Source: Streptomyces sp. R41
Lineage (GTDB): Bacteria > Actinomycetota > Actinomycetes > Streptomycetales > Streptomycetaceae
Assembly (NCBI RefSeq): GCF_041053055.1
Contig: NZ_CP163443.1
Coordinates: 4,819,001-4,883,000, forward strand
DNA: 64,000 bases
Direction: 5' to 3'
Made by a program: the position numbers and the translations under genes
Shown here: piece after piece, positions 38,136-46,107 of the stretch
How the letters are laid out: each line of letters starts with the position of its first letter
How positions within the stretch are numbered: position 1 is the first letter of the stretch
Notes under the pieces: generated by a model
Told to the model about the DNA's origin: nothing
What the model saw: only the letters and a program-made list of their open reading frames with translations
Database searches by the model: none

Positions 38136-39059
38136 CTACGAGTGGCCGAGTTCCGCCGACTCGTCGGTCGTGATCGAGACCGAACCGGAATCCGGGGAGG
38201 GGCGCAGCGGGAAGGGATCCACCCGGGTTTCGTCGATCACCGGCGGAGCCGGGCGCGGAGGCTTCGGCATGACCGCGGCTTCGGAGTGGCCGCCGCAACC
38301 GTAGGAGAGCGAGACGACGTGCCCGTCGGCGGGCGAGAACTCATTGGCGCAGACACCGAACGCCTGTCCGAGCGAGCCCCCGATGGGGTTGAGGAAGCCA
38401 CAGCTGACGCACGACGCGGGCGCGGCCTGCGCCATCGCGGTCTTCGGCCCGTACCCCTCCTCCCACCGGTCGGCCGCGACATGCAGCCCGTACCGGGACA
38501 GGACGCGGGCACGGCGCAACCCCAGCTCCTCCGCCACGGCGGCGATCGAGCCCCGCCGAGGCGCGACCGGCAGCGTCGCCGGCGTCCCGCCCGCGACCTC
38601 CGCGTCCTCCGCCTCCACCAGCTCGGCCATCTCCTCCGAGACGGGCGAGTTCGGCGGCGGCTCGTCCTCGCCGGTGAAACCGGGCTCGAGGCGGAGATCC
38701 TCGGCATCCGTGGGCAGCAGGTCCCCCGGCCCCATGTCGCCGGGCCGCAGGCGCTCGCTCCACGGCACCCACTCGGGGGCGAGGAGAGCGTCGTTGCCGG
38801 GCAGCAGGACCGTCTCGTCGAGCGTGACGAACTTCGCCCGGGAGGCGCGGGCCACGGTCACGGCCCAGCGCCAGCCGCGGTAGCCCAGCTCCTCGCACTC
38901 GAAGAAGTGCGTGACAACGCGGTCCCCCTCGGAGACCAGCCCCACGTGCGCGCCGACGATGCCGGGTGCGGCGGCCTCCTCGGCGGCGGCGCGGGCGAGG
39001 TCGACGGCCTCGGCGCACAGGCGGTCGGGGGTGCGGCTTCGCGTTGTCGCTGCGCTCAC
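38136..39059 (-). CDS. DUF3027 protein
   Basis: A 307-residue cytoplasmic protein of the actinobacterial DUF3027 family. The first half has LCAEAVDLARAAAEEAA, VVTHFFECEELGYRGWRWA and WVPWSERLRPGDMGPGD. The second half has a winged-helix-like segment RARVLSRYGLHVAADRW and a cysteine-rich tail (SCVSCGFLNPIGG, GVCANEFSPADG, SYGCGGHSE) that could hold a metal. The function is unknown. The GTG start at 39059 begins SAATTRSRTPDRL. Confidence 0.85.
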   Translation of the reverse strand: MSAATTRSRTPDRLCAEAVDLARAAAEEAAAPGIVGAHVGLVSEGDRVVTHFFECEELGYRGWRWAVTVARASRAKFVTLDETVLLPGNDALLAPEWVPWSERLRPGDMGPGDLLPTDAEDLRLEPGFTGEDEPPPNSPVSEEMAELVEAEDAEVAGGTPATLPVAPRRGSIAAVAEELGLRRARVLSRYGLHVAADRWEEGYGPKTAMAQAAPASCVSCGFLNPIGGSLGQAFGVCANEFSPADGHVVSLSYGCGGHSEAAVMPKPPRPAPPVIDETRVDPFPLRPSPDSGSVSITTDESAELGHS

Positions 39060-39757
39060 AGGTATCGCTTCTCTCCTACGCCGTCTCACGGGTGCGCCGT
39101 TTCTCGGCGGGGGTGCGGACGGAGCGGACCGGGGGACCGCGTCGACGTCCGCGCCCGATCGCACTCGGGCGCACCTACGCCATCCATTCTGCGGGATGGC
39201 CGAGAGGCGCGCGGCCGAGAACAATCGCCGCAGGCGCGTTACGCACGCTACCTTCTCCTGGCCCCTGGGCCCACACCGGCGGGGCTCTTCTGCGCTCCGC
39301 GCCGGGCTTTCCGCCGCTCCGCGGCCGGGGTCTTCGGCGCTCCGCGCCTGGGTCTGCGCCGCTCCGCTGCGGTTTCTTCGCCGCTCCGCGGCGGTTTTTT
39401 TCGGCGCTCCGCGCCGTGTTTCCCGCCCGCCCACCCGACTCGGTCCGTCCCGCGGGCTCCGCCCGGACGCTCGCCCCCCGGCGCCCCCCGGCGTTCGCCC
39501 TCGGCGCTCACCCCCCGCCCCACTCGTCCCCCAACGCGCGCCCCGACACTCGTCACCCGAGACTCGCCCCCGCCCCACTCGGCCCCAACGCTCGCCCCCG
39601 ACACGCGTCCCCCCGACACTCGCCTCCGAAGTACTCCCCCGAAGTACGCCCCGAACGACTCCCCGAAGTACGCCCGGCCGCTGCGCCCCCGCCCCACTCG
39701 GCCCCCATACGCGCGGTAACCGCACTACGCACCCCCATCTCGGGGCACTATGACGGA
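39060..39757. repeat. 700-base divergent spacer with 22-bp hairpin array and C-rich tract
   Basis: No reading frame here looks like a protein. Six copies of GCTCCGC start at 39294, 39316, 39339, 39361, 39383 and 39406, a period of 22-23 bases, each followed by a complementary GCGGxG and a T-rich piece. A tract from about 39440 to 39720 is strongly C-rich on the plus strand and includes GAAGTAC at 39628, 39641 and 39666. A separate hairpin, GCCATCC/GGGATGG, lies at 39179-39200. Confidence 0.7.
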
Positions 39758-41191
39758 GTGGCAGCCGCAAGGTCGCCCCAGGGAGCCACCGGAGTCGGTG
39801 GCGGTGCCAAGGGGAGCAGTCGGAGTGGCGGATCGGGCCGGGTGAGTGGGTCCGTCCGTGCGGTCGGGCGTGCCCTGCACTTCCCGGTGACGGGGACGGC
39901 GCGCGGGATCCGGAAGGCGACGCACGCGCACGGGGCGGGTGAGTCGGGGCTCGGCAAGCTGATCGAGCTGCACGCGGTGAACGGTGCCGGGGATGTCATG
40001 ATCACCGTCGCCCTCGCCTCCACCGTCTTCTTCTCCGTACCGACCGACGAGGCCCGCGGCCGCGTCGCCCTGTACCTCGCCATCACGATGGCGCCCTTCA
40101 CTCTCCTCGCCCCCGTGATCGGCCCCCTCCTCGACCGCCTCCCGCACGGCCGCCGCGCCGCCATGGCGGGAGCGATGCTCGCCCGGGCCTTCCTCGCGCT
40201 GCTGCTCTCCGGCGCGGTCGTCACCGGCAGCCTCGAGCTGTATCCGGCGGCGCTGGGGGTGCTGGTCGCGTCGAAGGCGTACGGGGTCGTACGCAGTGCT
40301 GTCGTGCCACGGCTGCTGCCGCCCACGTTCTCCCTGGTGAAGGCCAACTCCCGGGTCACCCTCGGCGGGCTCCTCGCCACCGGTGTCGCCGCGCCGATCG
40401 GGGCGGGACTACAGGTGCTCGGCCCGCGCTATCCGCTCTACGGCGCCTTCGTGATCTTCATCGCGGGTACGTTCCTGTCGTTCACGCTGCCGCACAAGGT
40501 CGACTCGGCCAAGGGCGAGGACAGAGCGCTGCTCGCCGCGGACGAGGAGCATCTGCACGGGCCGCAGCTGATCAAGAAGAAGATGCGCCGGCCCGGACTG
40601 CGGACCGTCGGCACGGCCGTCACGCACGCGCTCGGCGCCAACGCGTCCCTGCGCTGCCTCTCCGGCTTCCTGATCTTCTTCCTCGCCTTCCTGCTGCGCG
40701 AGCACCCGCTCACCGGCGAGAGCGCGGCGGTCTCGCTGGGGATAGTGGGCGTCTCCGCGGGCGCGGGCAACGCGCTCGGCACCGCGGTCGGAGCCTGGCT
40801 GAAACAGCGCGCTCCCGAGATCATCATCGTGACCGTCGTGGCGTTCGTGCTGGGGGTCGCGATCATCGCCGCCCTCTTCTTCGGGGCGGCCCTCGTGGCG
40901 TGTCTCGCCGCGGTCGCCGGGTTCGCGCAGGCCCTCGCCAAGCTGTCGCTGGACGCGCTGATCCAGCGGGACGTCCCGGAACTCGTCCGCACGTCCGCGT
41001 TCGCCCGCTCCGAGACCCTGCTGCAGATGGCCTGGGTCATCGGCGGCGGCATCGGCATCGCGCTGCCGCTCAACGGCACGCTCGGGCTGTCCGTGGCCGC
41101 CGCGATCGTCGCCGCGGGGTGGCTGACGACCGCACGGGGGCTGCTGAGCTCGGCGCGGCACGGGGGAGCCGGGCGGCCCCGGGTGGCCTGA
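39758..41191 (+). CDS. MFS-type membrane transporter
   Basis: A 477-residue multi-spanning protein. After a Gly/Ser-rich head and HFPVTGTARGIRKATHAHGAGES comes a helical bundle with ELHAVNGAGDVMITVALAST, FTLLAPVIGPLLDRLPHGRR (a degenerate loop 2-3 motif) and PRLLPPTFSLVKANSRVT. It resembles the MFS_3-type exporters. The substrate is unknown. The GTG start has only a weak ribosome site, but TATGAC lies eight bases upstream, compatible with a leaderless transcript. Confidence 0.83.
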   Translation: MAAARSPQGATGVGGGAKGSSRSGGSGRVSGSVRAVGRALHFPVTGTARGIRKATHAHGAGESGLGKLIELHAVNGAGDVMITVALASTVFFSVPTDEARGRVALYLAITMAPFTLLAPVIGPLLDRLPHGRRAAMAGAMLARAFLALLLSGAVVTGSLELYPAALGVLVASKAYGVVRSAVVPRLLPPTFSLVKANSRVTLGGLLATGVAAPIGAGLQVLGPRYPLYGAFVIFIAGTFLSFTLPHKVDSAKGEDRALLAADEEHLHGPQLIKKKMRRPGLRTVGTAVTHALGANASLRCLSGFLIFFLAFLLREHPLTGESAAVSLGIVGVSAGAGNALGTAVGAWLKQRAPEIIIVTVVAFVLGVAIIAALFFGAALVACLAAVAGFAQALAKLSLDALIQRDVPELVRTSAFARSETLLQMAWVIGGGIGIALPLNGTLGLSVAAAIVAAGWLTTARGLLSSARHGGAGRPRVA

Positions 41192-41274
41192 GCCGGGCGG
41201 CCAGGCGGGGGCACGGTACGGCACGCCGCACCCCACGTGGGGAGAGCGCTGGACGTGCCCGATAGCCTTTCGCC

Positions 41275-41772
41275 ATGACATCCCTGCCCCGCGGCAGAGC
41301 CGCTAATGGACTCAGCGCTGCGCGCCGTCGTCGCGCCGTTGCCGTCGTCGGCACCGTATCCGCCGGACTCCTCGTCCTGTCCGCCTGTGACAAGCCGACG
41401 CCGCTGGCCACCATCACGGTCGGCAAGAACTCGGTGAGCTCCGAGACCGACTGCTACAACGACGGCAAGGCGGTGAAGACCGCGGACCTGGCGAGCTGCC
41501 TGAAGTCCAAGGACATCAAGTCCATCAAGGTCGACCCCGACGAGACCGTGCGCTTCGGCGTGGACCCGAAGATCGCGGACAACGGCTGGACGATCCTGAT
41601 GAACGGTCAGCCGCTGACCGACTCCAGCAACAAGACGTACCGCACGATCCCGGGCAGCGTGTTCTTCAACGCGCAGTACGGCGCCAGCGGCAACTCCACG
41701 CTCGTCTCCATCAAGGAGGGCGAGAAGACGGTCACCGGCCTGTGGTCCTTCAAGCTCAAGAAGGACTCCTGA
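41275..41772 (+). CDS. Lipoprotein, DUF2771-like
   Basis: A 165-residue lipoprotein. A twin-basic stretch RRRRAVAV, a hydrophobic segment and the lipobox LSAC place the mature N-terminus at the cysteine near residue 38. The mature domain begins TPLATITVGKNSVSSETDCYND and holds a likely disulphide pair (TDCYN and ASCLKS). The family is actinobacterial and of unknown function. It is followed at once by mqnB, which overlaps its stop codon, so they are co-transcribed. Confidence 0.85.
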   Translation: MTSLPRGRAANGLSAARRRRAVAVVGTVSAGLLVLSACDKPTPLATITVGKNSVSSETDCYNDGKAVKTADLASCLKSKDIKSIKVDPDETVRFGVDPKIADNGWTILMNGQPLTDSSNKTYRTIPGSVFFNAQYGASGNSTLVSIKEGEKTVTGLWSFKLKKDS

Positions 41773-42509
41773 CCACGTCTTCCGCGGTACGTGTCCTCGT
41801 AGCCACCGCGGTCCCGGTCGAACGGGACGCGGTGGCCGGGGCGTTCACGGTCGCCGTTCATGAGGTCCCGTTGCCCGGGGTGGTGCTGCACCGAGCGGGA
41901 GGAACAGGCGGAACAGCCCGGTACGACCTGCTCGCCGCCGGCGTCGGCCCCGCTCTCGCCGCCGCCTCCACCGCCTCCGCGCTCACCGCGGCCGCGATCG
42001 GCGGCGAACCGTACGACCTGGTCGTCTCGGCGGGTATCGCCGGCGGCTTCCAGCCGGACGCCCCGGTCGGGTCGCTCGTCGTCGCCGACGACATCACCGT
42101 GGCGGATCTGGGCGCGGACACCGCGGACGGCTTCGTCCCCGTCACCGGACTCGGCTTCGGAACCGTCAGCCACCGTCCACCGGAATCACTCGTGCGAGCG
42201 ATCACCGCGGCCACGGGTGGACGCGCCGGGACGGTGCTCACCGTCTCCACCGTGACCGGCACCGCCGCCCGCGCCGCCGAGCTGCGCGCCCGGCACCCCC
42301 GCGCCCTCGCCGAGGCGATGGAGGGGTTCGGGGTCGCCGAGGCGGCCGCGGCTCATGGTGTGCCCGTCCTTGAGCTCCGCGCGGTCTCCAACCCCGTCGG
42401 CCGGCGCGATCGCGCCGCCTGGCGCATCGGCGACGCTCTCGCCGCACTCAGCGAGGGTTTCGGGAAGCTCGCACCCGTACTGGAGAGTTGGAACCCATAT
42501 GAGCCCTGA
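41769..42509 (+). CDS. mqnB: Futalosine hydrolase
   Basis: A 246-residue nucleosidase of the futalosine pathway to menaquinone; it splits futalosine to dehypoxanthinyl futalosine and hypoxanthine. RVLVATAVPVERDAV, GVGPALAAASTASAL, SAGIAGGF and EAMEGFGVAEAAAAHGVPVLE are the PNP/UDP family blocks, with the catalytic acid at the end. No ATG, GTG or TTG fits the family N-terminus. A CTG at 41769 overlaps the upstream stop as CTGA, with AAGGA just before it, so a CTG start coupled to the lipoprotein gene is the best reading; an upstream GTG at 41742 is the alternative. Confidence 0.9.
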   Translation: MTTSSAVRVLVATAVPVERDAVAGAFTVAVHEVPLPGVVLHRAGGTGGTARYDLLAAGVGPALAAASTASALTAAAIGGEPYDLVVSAGIAGGFQPDAPVGSLVVADDITVADLGADTADGFVPVTGLGFGTVSHRPPESLVRAITAATGGRAGTVLTVSTVTGTAARAAELRARHPRALAEAMEGFGVAEAAAAHGVPVLELRAVSNPVGRRDRAAWRIGDALAALSEGFGKLAPVLESWNPYEP

Positions 42510-43359
42510 GAAGCTGCCCGAGCCCTTGCGGATCGCCTACTCGCCCTGCCCGAACGACACCTTCGTCTTCGACGCCTGGGCGCACGGCCGGGTGCCGGGC
42601 GCGCCCGCGCTCGACGTCACCTTCGCGGACATCGACATCACCAACGGCATGGCCGAGCGCGGCGAGTTCGACGTTCTGAAGGTGTCGTACGCCGTGCTGC
42701 CGTACGTCCTCGACGAGTACGCGCTGCTGCCGTGCGGCGGCGCGCTGGGGCGGGGCTGCGGGCCTCTGGTGCTCACCCGCGAGGCCGACGCGGACCTCAC
42801 GGGGCGTACGGTCGCCGTGCCCAGCGAGAAGTCGACCGCGTACCTCCTCTTCCGGCTGTGGGCCGCGGATGTCGTGGCCGGCGGTGTCGGCGAGATCGTG
42901 GTCATGCCGTTCCACGAGATCATGCCCGCCGTTCGGGACGGGAAGGTCGACGCGGGGCTCGTCATCCACGAGGCGCGCTTCACGTACCAGAACTACGGGC
43001 TGCACAAGCTCGCCGACATGGGCGAGCACTGGGAGCGGACGACCGGGCTGCCCATCCCGCTCGGCGCGATCATCGCCAAGCGCTCACTGGGCGAGGAGCG
43101 GCTGAAGGCCCTCGCCGAGGCGACCCGCGCCTCGGTCCGCGCCGCCTGGGACGACCCGGAGGCCTCCCGCCCCTACGTCCTGGAACACGCCCAGGAGATG
43201 GATCCGAAGGTCGCGGACCAGCACATCGGCCTGTACGTCAACGAGTTCACGGCCGATCTGGGCGACGACGGGTATGCCGCCGTCCGCGGACTGCTCACAC
43301 GTGCGGCGGCCGAGGGGCTGGTACCGCCCCTCGGCCCGGATGCGCTGAATTTCCCGTAG
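42499..43359 (+). CDS. mqnD: 1,4-dihydroxy-6-naphthoate synthase
   Basis: A 286-residue enzyme of the futalosine menaquinone route that converts cyclic dehypoxanthinyl futalosine to 1,4-dihydroxy-6-naphthoate. LRIAYSPCPNDTFVFDAW, VLKVSYAVLPYVLDEY, LTGRTVAVPSEKSTAYLL and LGAIIAKRSLG are the MqnD signatures of a periplasmic-binding-protein-like fold. It overlaps mqnB by 11 bases, so the two are made from one message. The remaining mqn genes are not in this window. Confidence 0.96.
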   Translation: MSPEKLPEPLRIAYSPCPNDTFVFDAWAHGRVPGAPALDVTFADIDITNGMAERGEFDVLKVSYAVLPYVLDEYALLPCGGALGRGCGPLVLTREADADLTGRTVAVPSEKSTAYLLFRLWAADVVAGGVGEIVVMPFHEIMPAVRDGKVDAGLVIHEARFTYQNYGLHKLADMGEHWERTTGLPIPLGAIIAKRSLGEERLKALAEATRASVRAAWDDPEASRPYVLEHAQEMDPKVADQHIGLYVNEFTADLGDDGYAAVRGLLTRAAAEGLVPPLGPDALNFP

Positions 43360-43363
43360 GCGT

Positions 43364-43747
43364 CTAGACGTCCAACTGGTCGGCGACGGCTCGCAGCAGG
43401 CCCGCGATCTTCTTGCCGGACGCCTTGTCGGGGTAACGGCCCTTCTCCAGCATCGGCGTGATGTTTTCGAGGAGGGTCGTCAGGTCCTGGACGATGGAGG
43501 CCAGTTCGTCCGGCTTGCGGCGCTGCGCGGCCGCGACGGAGGGGGTCGGGTCCAGGAGGGTCACCGAAAGCGCCTGGTCACCACGCTGACCGGCGACGAC
43601 GCCGAACTCCACGCGCTGGCCGGGCTTGAGAGCATCGACTCCGGCGGGCAGGACCGAGGAATGAACGAAGACGTCACCGCCGTCGTCGCGGGAGAGAAAG
43701 CCGAAGCCCTTCTCGCTGTTGAACCACTTGACCTTGCCGGTAGGCAC
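43364..43747 (-). CDS. Cold-shock-domain protein with C-terminal extension
   Basis: A 127-residue protein. Residues 1-65 are a cold-shock domain: PTGKVKWFNSEKGFGFLSRDDGGDVFVHSS, read in parts, contains both RNP motifs (KGFGFL and VFVHSS). A 60-residue tail with ASIVQDLTTLLENITPMLEKG follows, which is longer than the classical 67-residue CspA proteins. It binds single-stranded nucleic acid. GAGGAC lies four bases before the GTG start. It converges on mqnD with only four bases between the stops. Confidence 0.93.
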   Translation of the reverse strand: MPTGKVKWFNSEKGFGFLSRDDGGDVFVHSSVLPAGVDALKPGQRVEFGVVAGQRGDQALSVTLLDPTPSVAAAQRRKPDELASIVQDLTTLLENITPMLEKGRYPDKASGKKIAGLLRAVADQLDV

Positions 43748-43931
43748 GTCTGTCCTCGTCCTCGTACTCGTCGGAAACTGCTCTGAAAACTGCGCGGGCA
43801 ACTGCCCGTAAACGGCTCTGGATAGCACTACAGCGGGTCGTCTGACCCGCCGGTACCAAGGCTAATGGTCCGGCGGCTGGTGACAAGACGTCGCTGGATT
43901 GTTCCTTCGCGCAGGGAACTACCCTGGTCCG

Positions 43932-44183
43932 GTGCGTGACAAAACCCAAGCGAATTCCGCAGAAGCCGGTGACCGGCTGATCCGTGCCGGTGCCATCGTG
44001 TTCTTCATCGGTGCCGTGGCCACTCTGGTCACCGTGGCACCGCTGCTGCTCGGTACGGCTCCTTTTCCGACATACATGTTCGGCTTGAGCATGCTCATGG
44101 GTGTCGGATTCCTGTTGGCCGGAGCCGGGGTGCTCCAGTCCATCGCGGAGGGCCGCCGCCGGGCGCGCGCCGCGCGGGGTTAG
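43932..44183 (+). CDS. Small two-helix membrane protein
   Basis: An 83-residue protein with a short charged head (RDKTQANSAEAGDRLIRA), two membrane helices (GAIVFFIGAVATLVTVAPLL and FGLSMLMGVGFLLAGAGVL) and a basic tail RRRARAARG. The GTG start follows GGTCCG. Its family is unknown to me. It is divergent from the cold-shock gene. Confidence 0.75.
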   Translation: MRDKTQANSAEAGDRLIRAGAIVFFIGAVATLVTVAPLLLGTAPFPTYMFGLSMLMGVGFLLAGAGVLQSIAEGRRRARAARG

Positions 44184-44207
44184 CGCGATGCCTCGCGCGG
44201 ACAGGCC

Positions 44208-44852
44208 CTAGCGGTTGCCGGCTTCGCGGCGACGCCGGTATTCCTCCAGCCACGCCGGGAACTCCGTGAGATCGGCGAGGACGACGTCCGCGCCCGCCGC
44301 GCGGAGCTCTGCGGCGTCGCACGGTCCGGTAGCCACGGCGACGGAGTACGCGTCCGCCGTGTGCGCGCCGCGTACGTCTCCGGTGTGGTCGCCGACGTAC
44401 ACGCTCGCGCCGTGCTCGCGGAGCGCCTCCGCCTTCTGCTCGGCCCACAGATTGCCGACGACCGCGTCCGCGTCGATGCGCAGATGTTCCAGATGCAGCT
44501 TGGCGCTGGGCTCCCACTTCGCCGTGACGACGACGGCGCTCCCGCCCGCCGCCCGCACGGCCGCGACCGCCTCCCGGGCGCCGGGCATCGCGAGCGTGCC
44601 GGTGATGGCGTGTGTGGGGTACATCTCACGGTAGAGATCCGCGACGGCGGGGACATCCTTTGCCGGGAACCAGTTGACGAGCTCGTCCTCCAGCGGCGGC
44701 CCGAGCCGCGTGACCACCAGATCGCAGTCGATGTAGATCCCCGTCCGCGCGGAGAGCGCCTGGTAGCAGGCGTGGATACCGGGGCGGGAGTCGATCAGGG
44801 TCATATCGAGGTCGAAGCCGACGGTCAGCGCGGTGGAAGTCATATGGGCCAT
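44208..44852 (-). CDS. HAD-family phosphatase
   Basis: A 214-residue haloacid dehalogenase-type hydrolase. The nucleophile motif is VGFDLDMTLIDSRPG, motif II is VVTAKW with threonine, the lysine is in WAEQKAEALRE, and VYVGDHTGDVRGAHTADAYSV is the acidic motif III. With a helical cap between motifs I and II it resembles phosphoglycolate phosphatases and pyrophosphatases. The substrate is open. Two ATG codons nine bases apart (44852 and 44843) are possible starts. Confidence 0.9.
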   Translation of the reverse strand: MAHMTSTALTVGFDLDMTLIDSRPGIHACYQALSARTGIYIDCDLVVTRLGPPLEDELVNWFPAKDVPAVADLYREMYPTHAITGTLAMPGAREAVAAVRAAGGSAVVVTAKWEPSAKLHLEHLRIDADAVVGNLWAEQKAEALREHGASVYVGDHTGDVRGAHTADAYSVAVATGPCDAAELRAAGADVVLADLTEFPAWLEEYRRRREAGNR

Positions 44853-44888
44853 TGTGCCCAGCGCCCGCGAGGCAAGGCGGTCCGCCGG

Positions 44889-45866
44889 TCAGCGTTGGCG
44901 TTGGGAGCGCCAGACCAGGTAGAGGGCGGAGGTGACGGCGGCGCCGCGGACGACCCAGGGCCAGGTCTCGGCGAGTGCGTCGTTCATGTGGCCCTCGGCG
45001 ATGGGGGCTCCCCAGCGGCCGTTCGTGCGGCCCCAGAGCCAGACGATGCCGGCCGTGGCGGCCAGGCCGGGCAGTACGAGGACCGCCCACTTCGACTCGG
45101 CGGGGGTCAGCCGGCGCGAGCCGTACGCGATGAGCCAGCCGAGGCCCAGGGCGAACCAGTTGCCGAGGACGGCGCCGGCGACCAGGAGTGCGGCGGCGAG
45201 CAGGAGGAGGGGGTTGCTCCAGCCGCTGAGGCCGGGGAGGCGGCGGCGCGGGGTCCGGTCGGTCTCCTCCTCGACTTCCGGCTCCTTCTCCGGAACCGTC
45301 TCCTTCGGTGGCTTCGCCTCCTCGTCGGGCTTCTTCTCGGGCGGCCGCTTGAGCAGCTCGGGGATCTCCACACCTCCGACGAACCCCGGCACGCTGTCGT
45401 CGAGCCCGAACGGGCTGCTGTCCACGCGCCACCAGTCCGGCTGTGTGACGCTGTCGCCGAGTTCCTGCGCGTTCGCGAGGTGCGGCGGGGAGGGGGCGTC
45501 GAGGCTCTCGGTGGGTTCGGACTCCGCGGGGCGCGGCCTCGGGACGACGCGGCGCAGGCCCTTGGGACGGGGCGCCGGTTCGGTCGCGCGCTGGGTGGGG
45601 ACGGCGGCCCACGTCTGCGTCCCGGGACCCGTGTCGCCGCCCTGGCCGGCGGCCGCGACGATCTCGTCGGGGGTGCCCAGGCGGGCGAGGATCCGGCGGA
45701 CGGCGGCCGGGCTGTCGACGGTCGTCTTCGCCCTGCGGCGGTCGATCTCGTTGCGCAGCTCCGAGACCAGCCGCATGCGGGTCGCGGACGGCAGCTGGCG
45801 CTGCTGGGCCAGGTCGCCGACCCGGCTCAGGTAGTCGAAGACAAGCTGGTCGCTCTCGATCCCCAC
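44889..45866 (-). CDS. Integral membrane protein with cytoplasmic N-domain
   Basis: A 325-residue protein. Residues 1-60 form a helical domain (DQLVFDYLSRVGDLAQQRQL and RMRLVSELRNEIDRRRAK) like those found in HAAS-type sensor adaptors. A disordered Pro/Glu-rich linker with PPEKKPDEEAKPPKE follows, then four membrane helices starting at WSNPLLLLAAALLVAG. The function is unknown. The GTG start has GGAGGGG upstream. Divergent from the WYL-ended protein, with repeat copy 3 between. Confidence 0.8.
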   Translation of the reverse strand: MGIESDQLVFDYLSRVGDLAQQRQLPSATRMRLVSELRNEIDRRRAKTTVDSPAAVRRILARLGTPDEIVAAAGQGGDTGPGTQTWAAVPTQRATEPAPRPKGLRRVVPRPRPAESEPTESLDAPSPPHLANAQELGDSVTQPDWWRVDSSPFGLDDSVPGFVGGVEIPELLKRPPEKKPDEEAKPPKETVPEKEPEVEEETDRTPRRRLPGLSGWSNPLLLLAAALLVAGAVLGNWFALGLGWLIAYGSRRLTPAESKWAVLVLPGLAATAGIVWLWGRTNGRWGAPIAEGHMNDALAETWPWVVRGAAVTSALYLVWRSQRQR

Positions 45867-45919
45867 GAAGTCCCCTCCGGGGCGCGCGCGTTGAATACCC
45901 CGTGCTGACGAAGGTACCG

Positions 45920-46072
45920 GGTTTCTTCGCCCCCTCTGCCTCTGCCCGCCCCGTATGGGCCGCGGGGAACTGCGCGACAAGCCCTCACCGCCCCGCACCA
46001 GGAGAACAACCGAAGGGGGCTGGGGCGCAGCCCCCAGGTACGGGGCGGGCAGGGGCGGAGGGGGCGAACAAC
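45920..46072. repeat. Dispersed intergenic repeat, copy 3
   Basis: A 150-base block between divergent genes, so it must share space with two promoters. The core at 45960-45988 has two changes relative to copies 2 and 5. The mirror ends are TTCTTCGCCCCCTC and GAGGGGGCGAA. Confidence 0.85.
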
Positions 46073-46107
46073 ACCCCACCCCCACCCCACCCGCTACCGT
46101 TGACAGG

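Noticed and set aside
39248..39697. Minus-strand 149-codon Arg/Gly-rich frame in the 39-kb spacer
   Set aside because: It is produced by the hairpin array and C-rich tract; there is no ribosome site and no domain.
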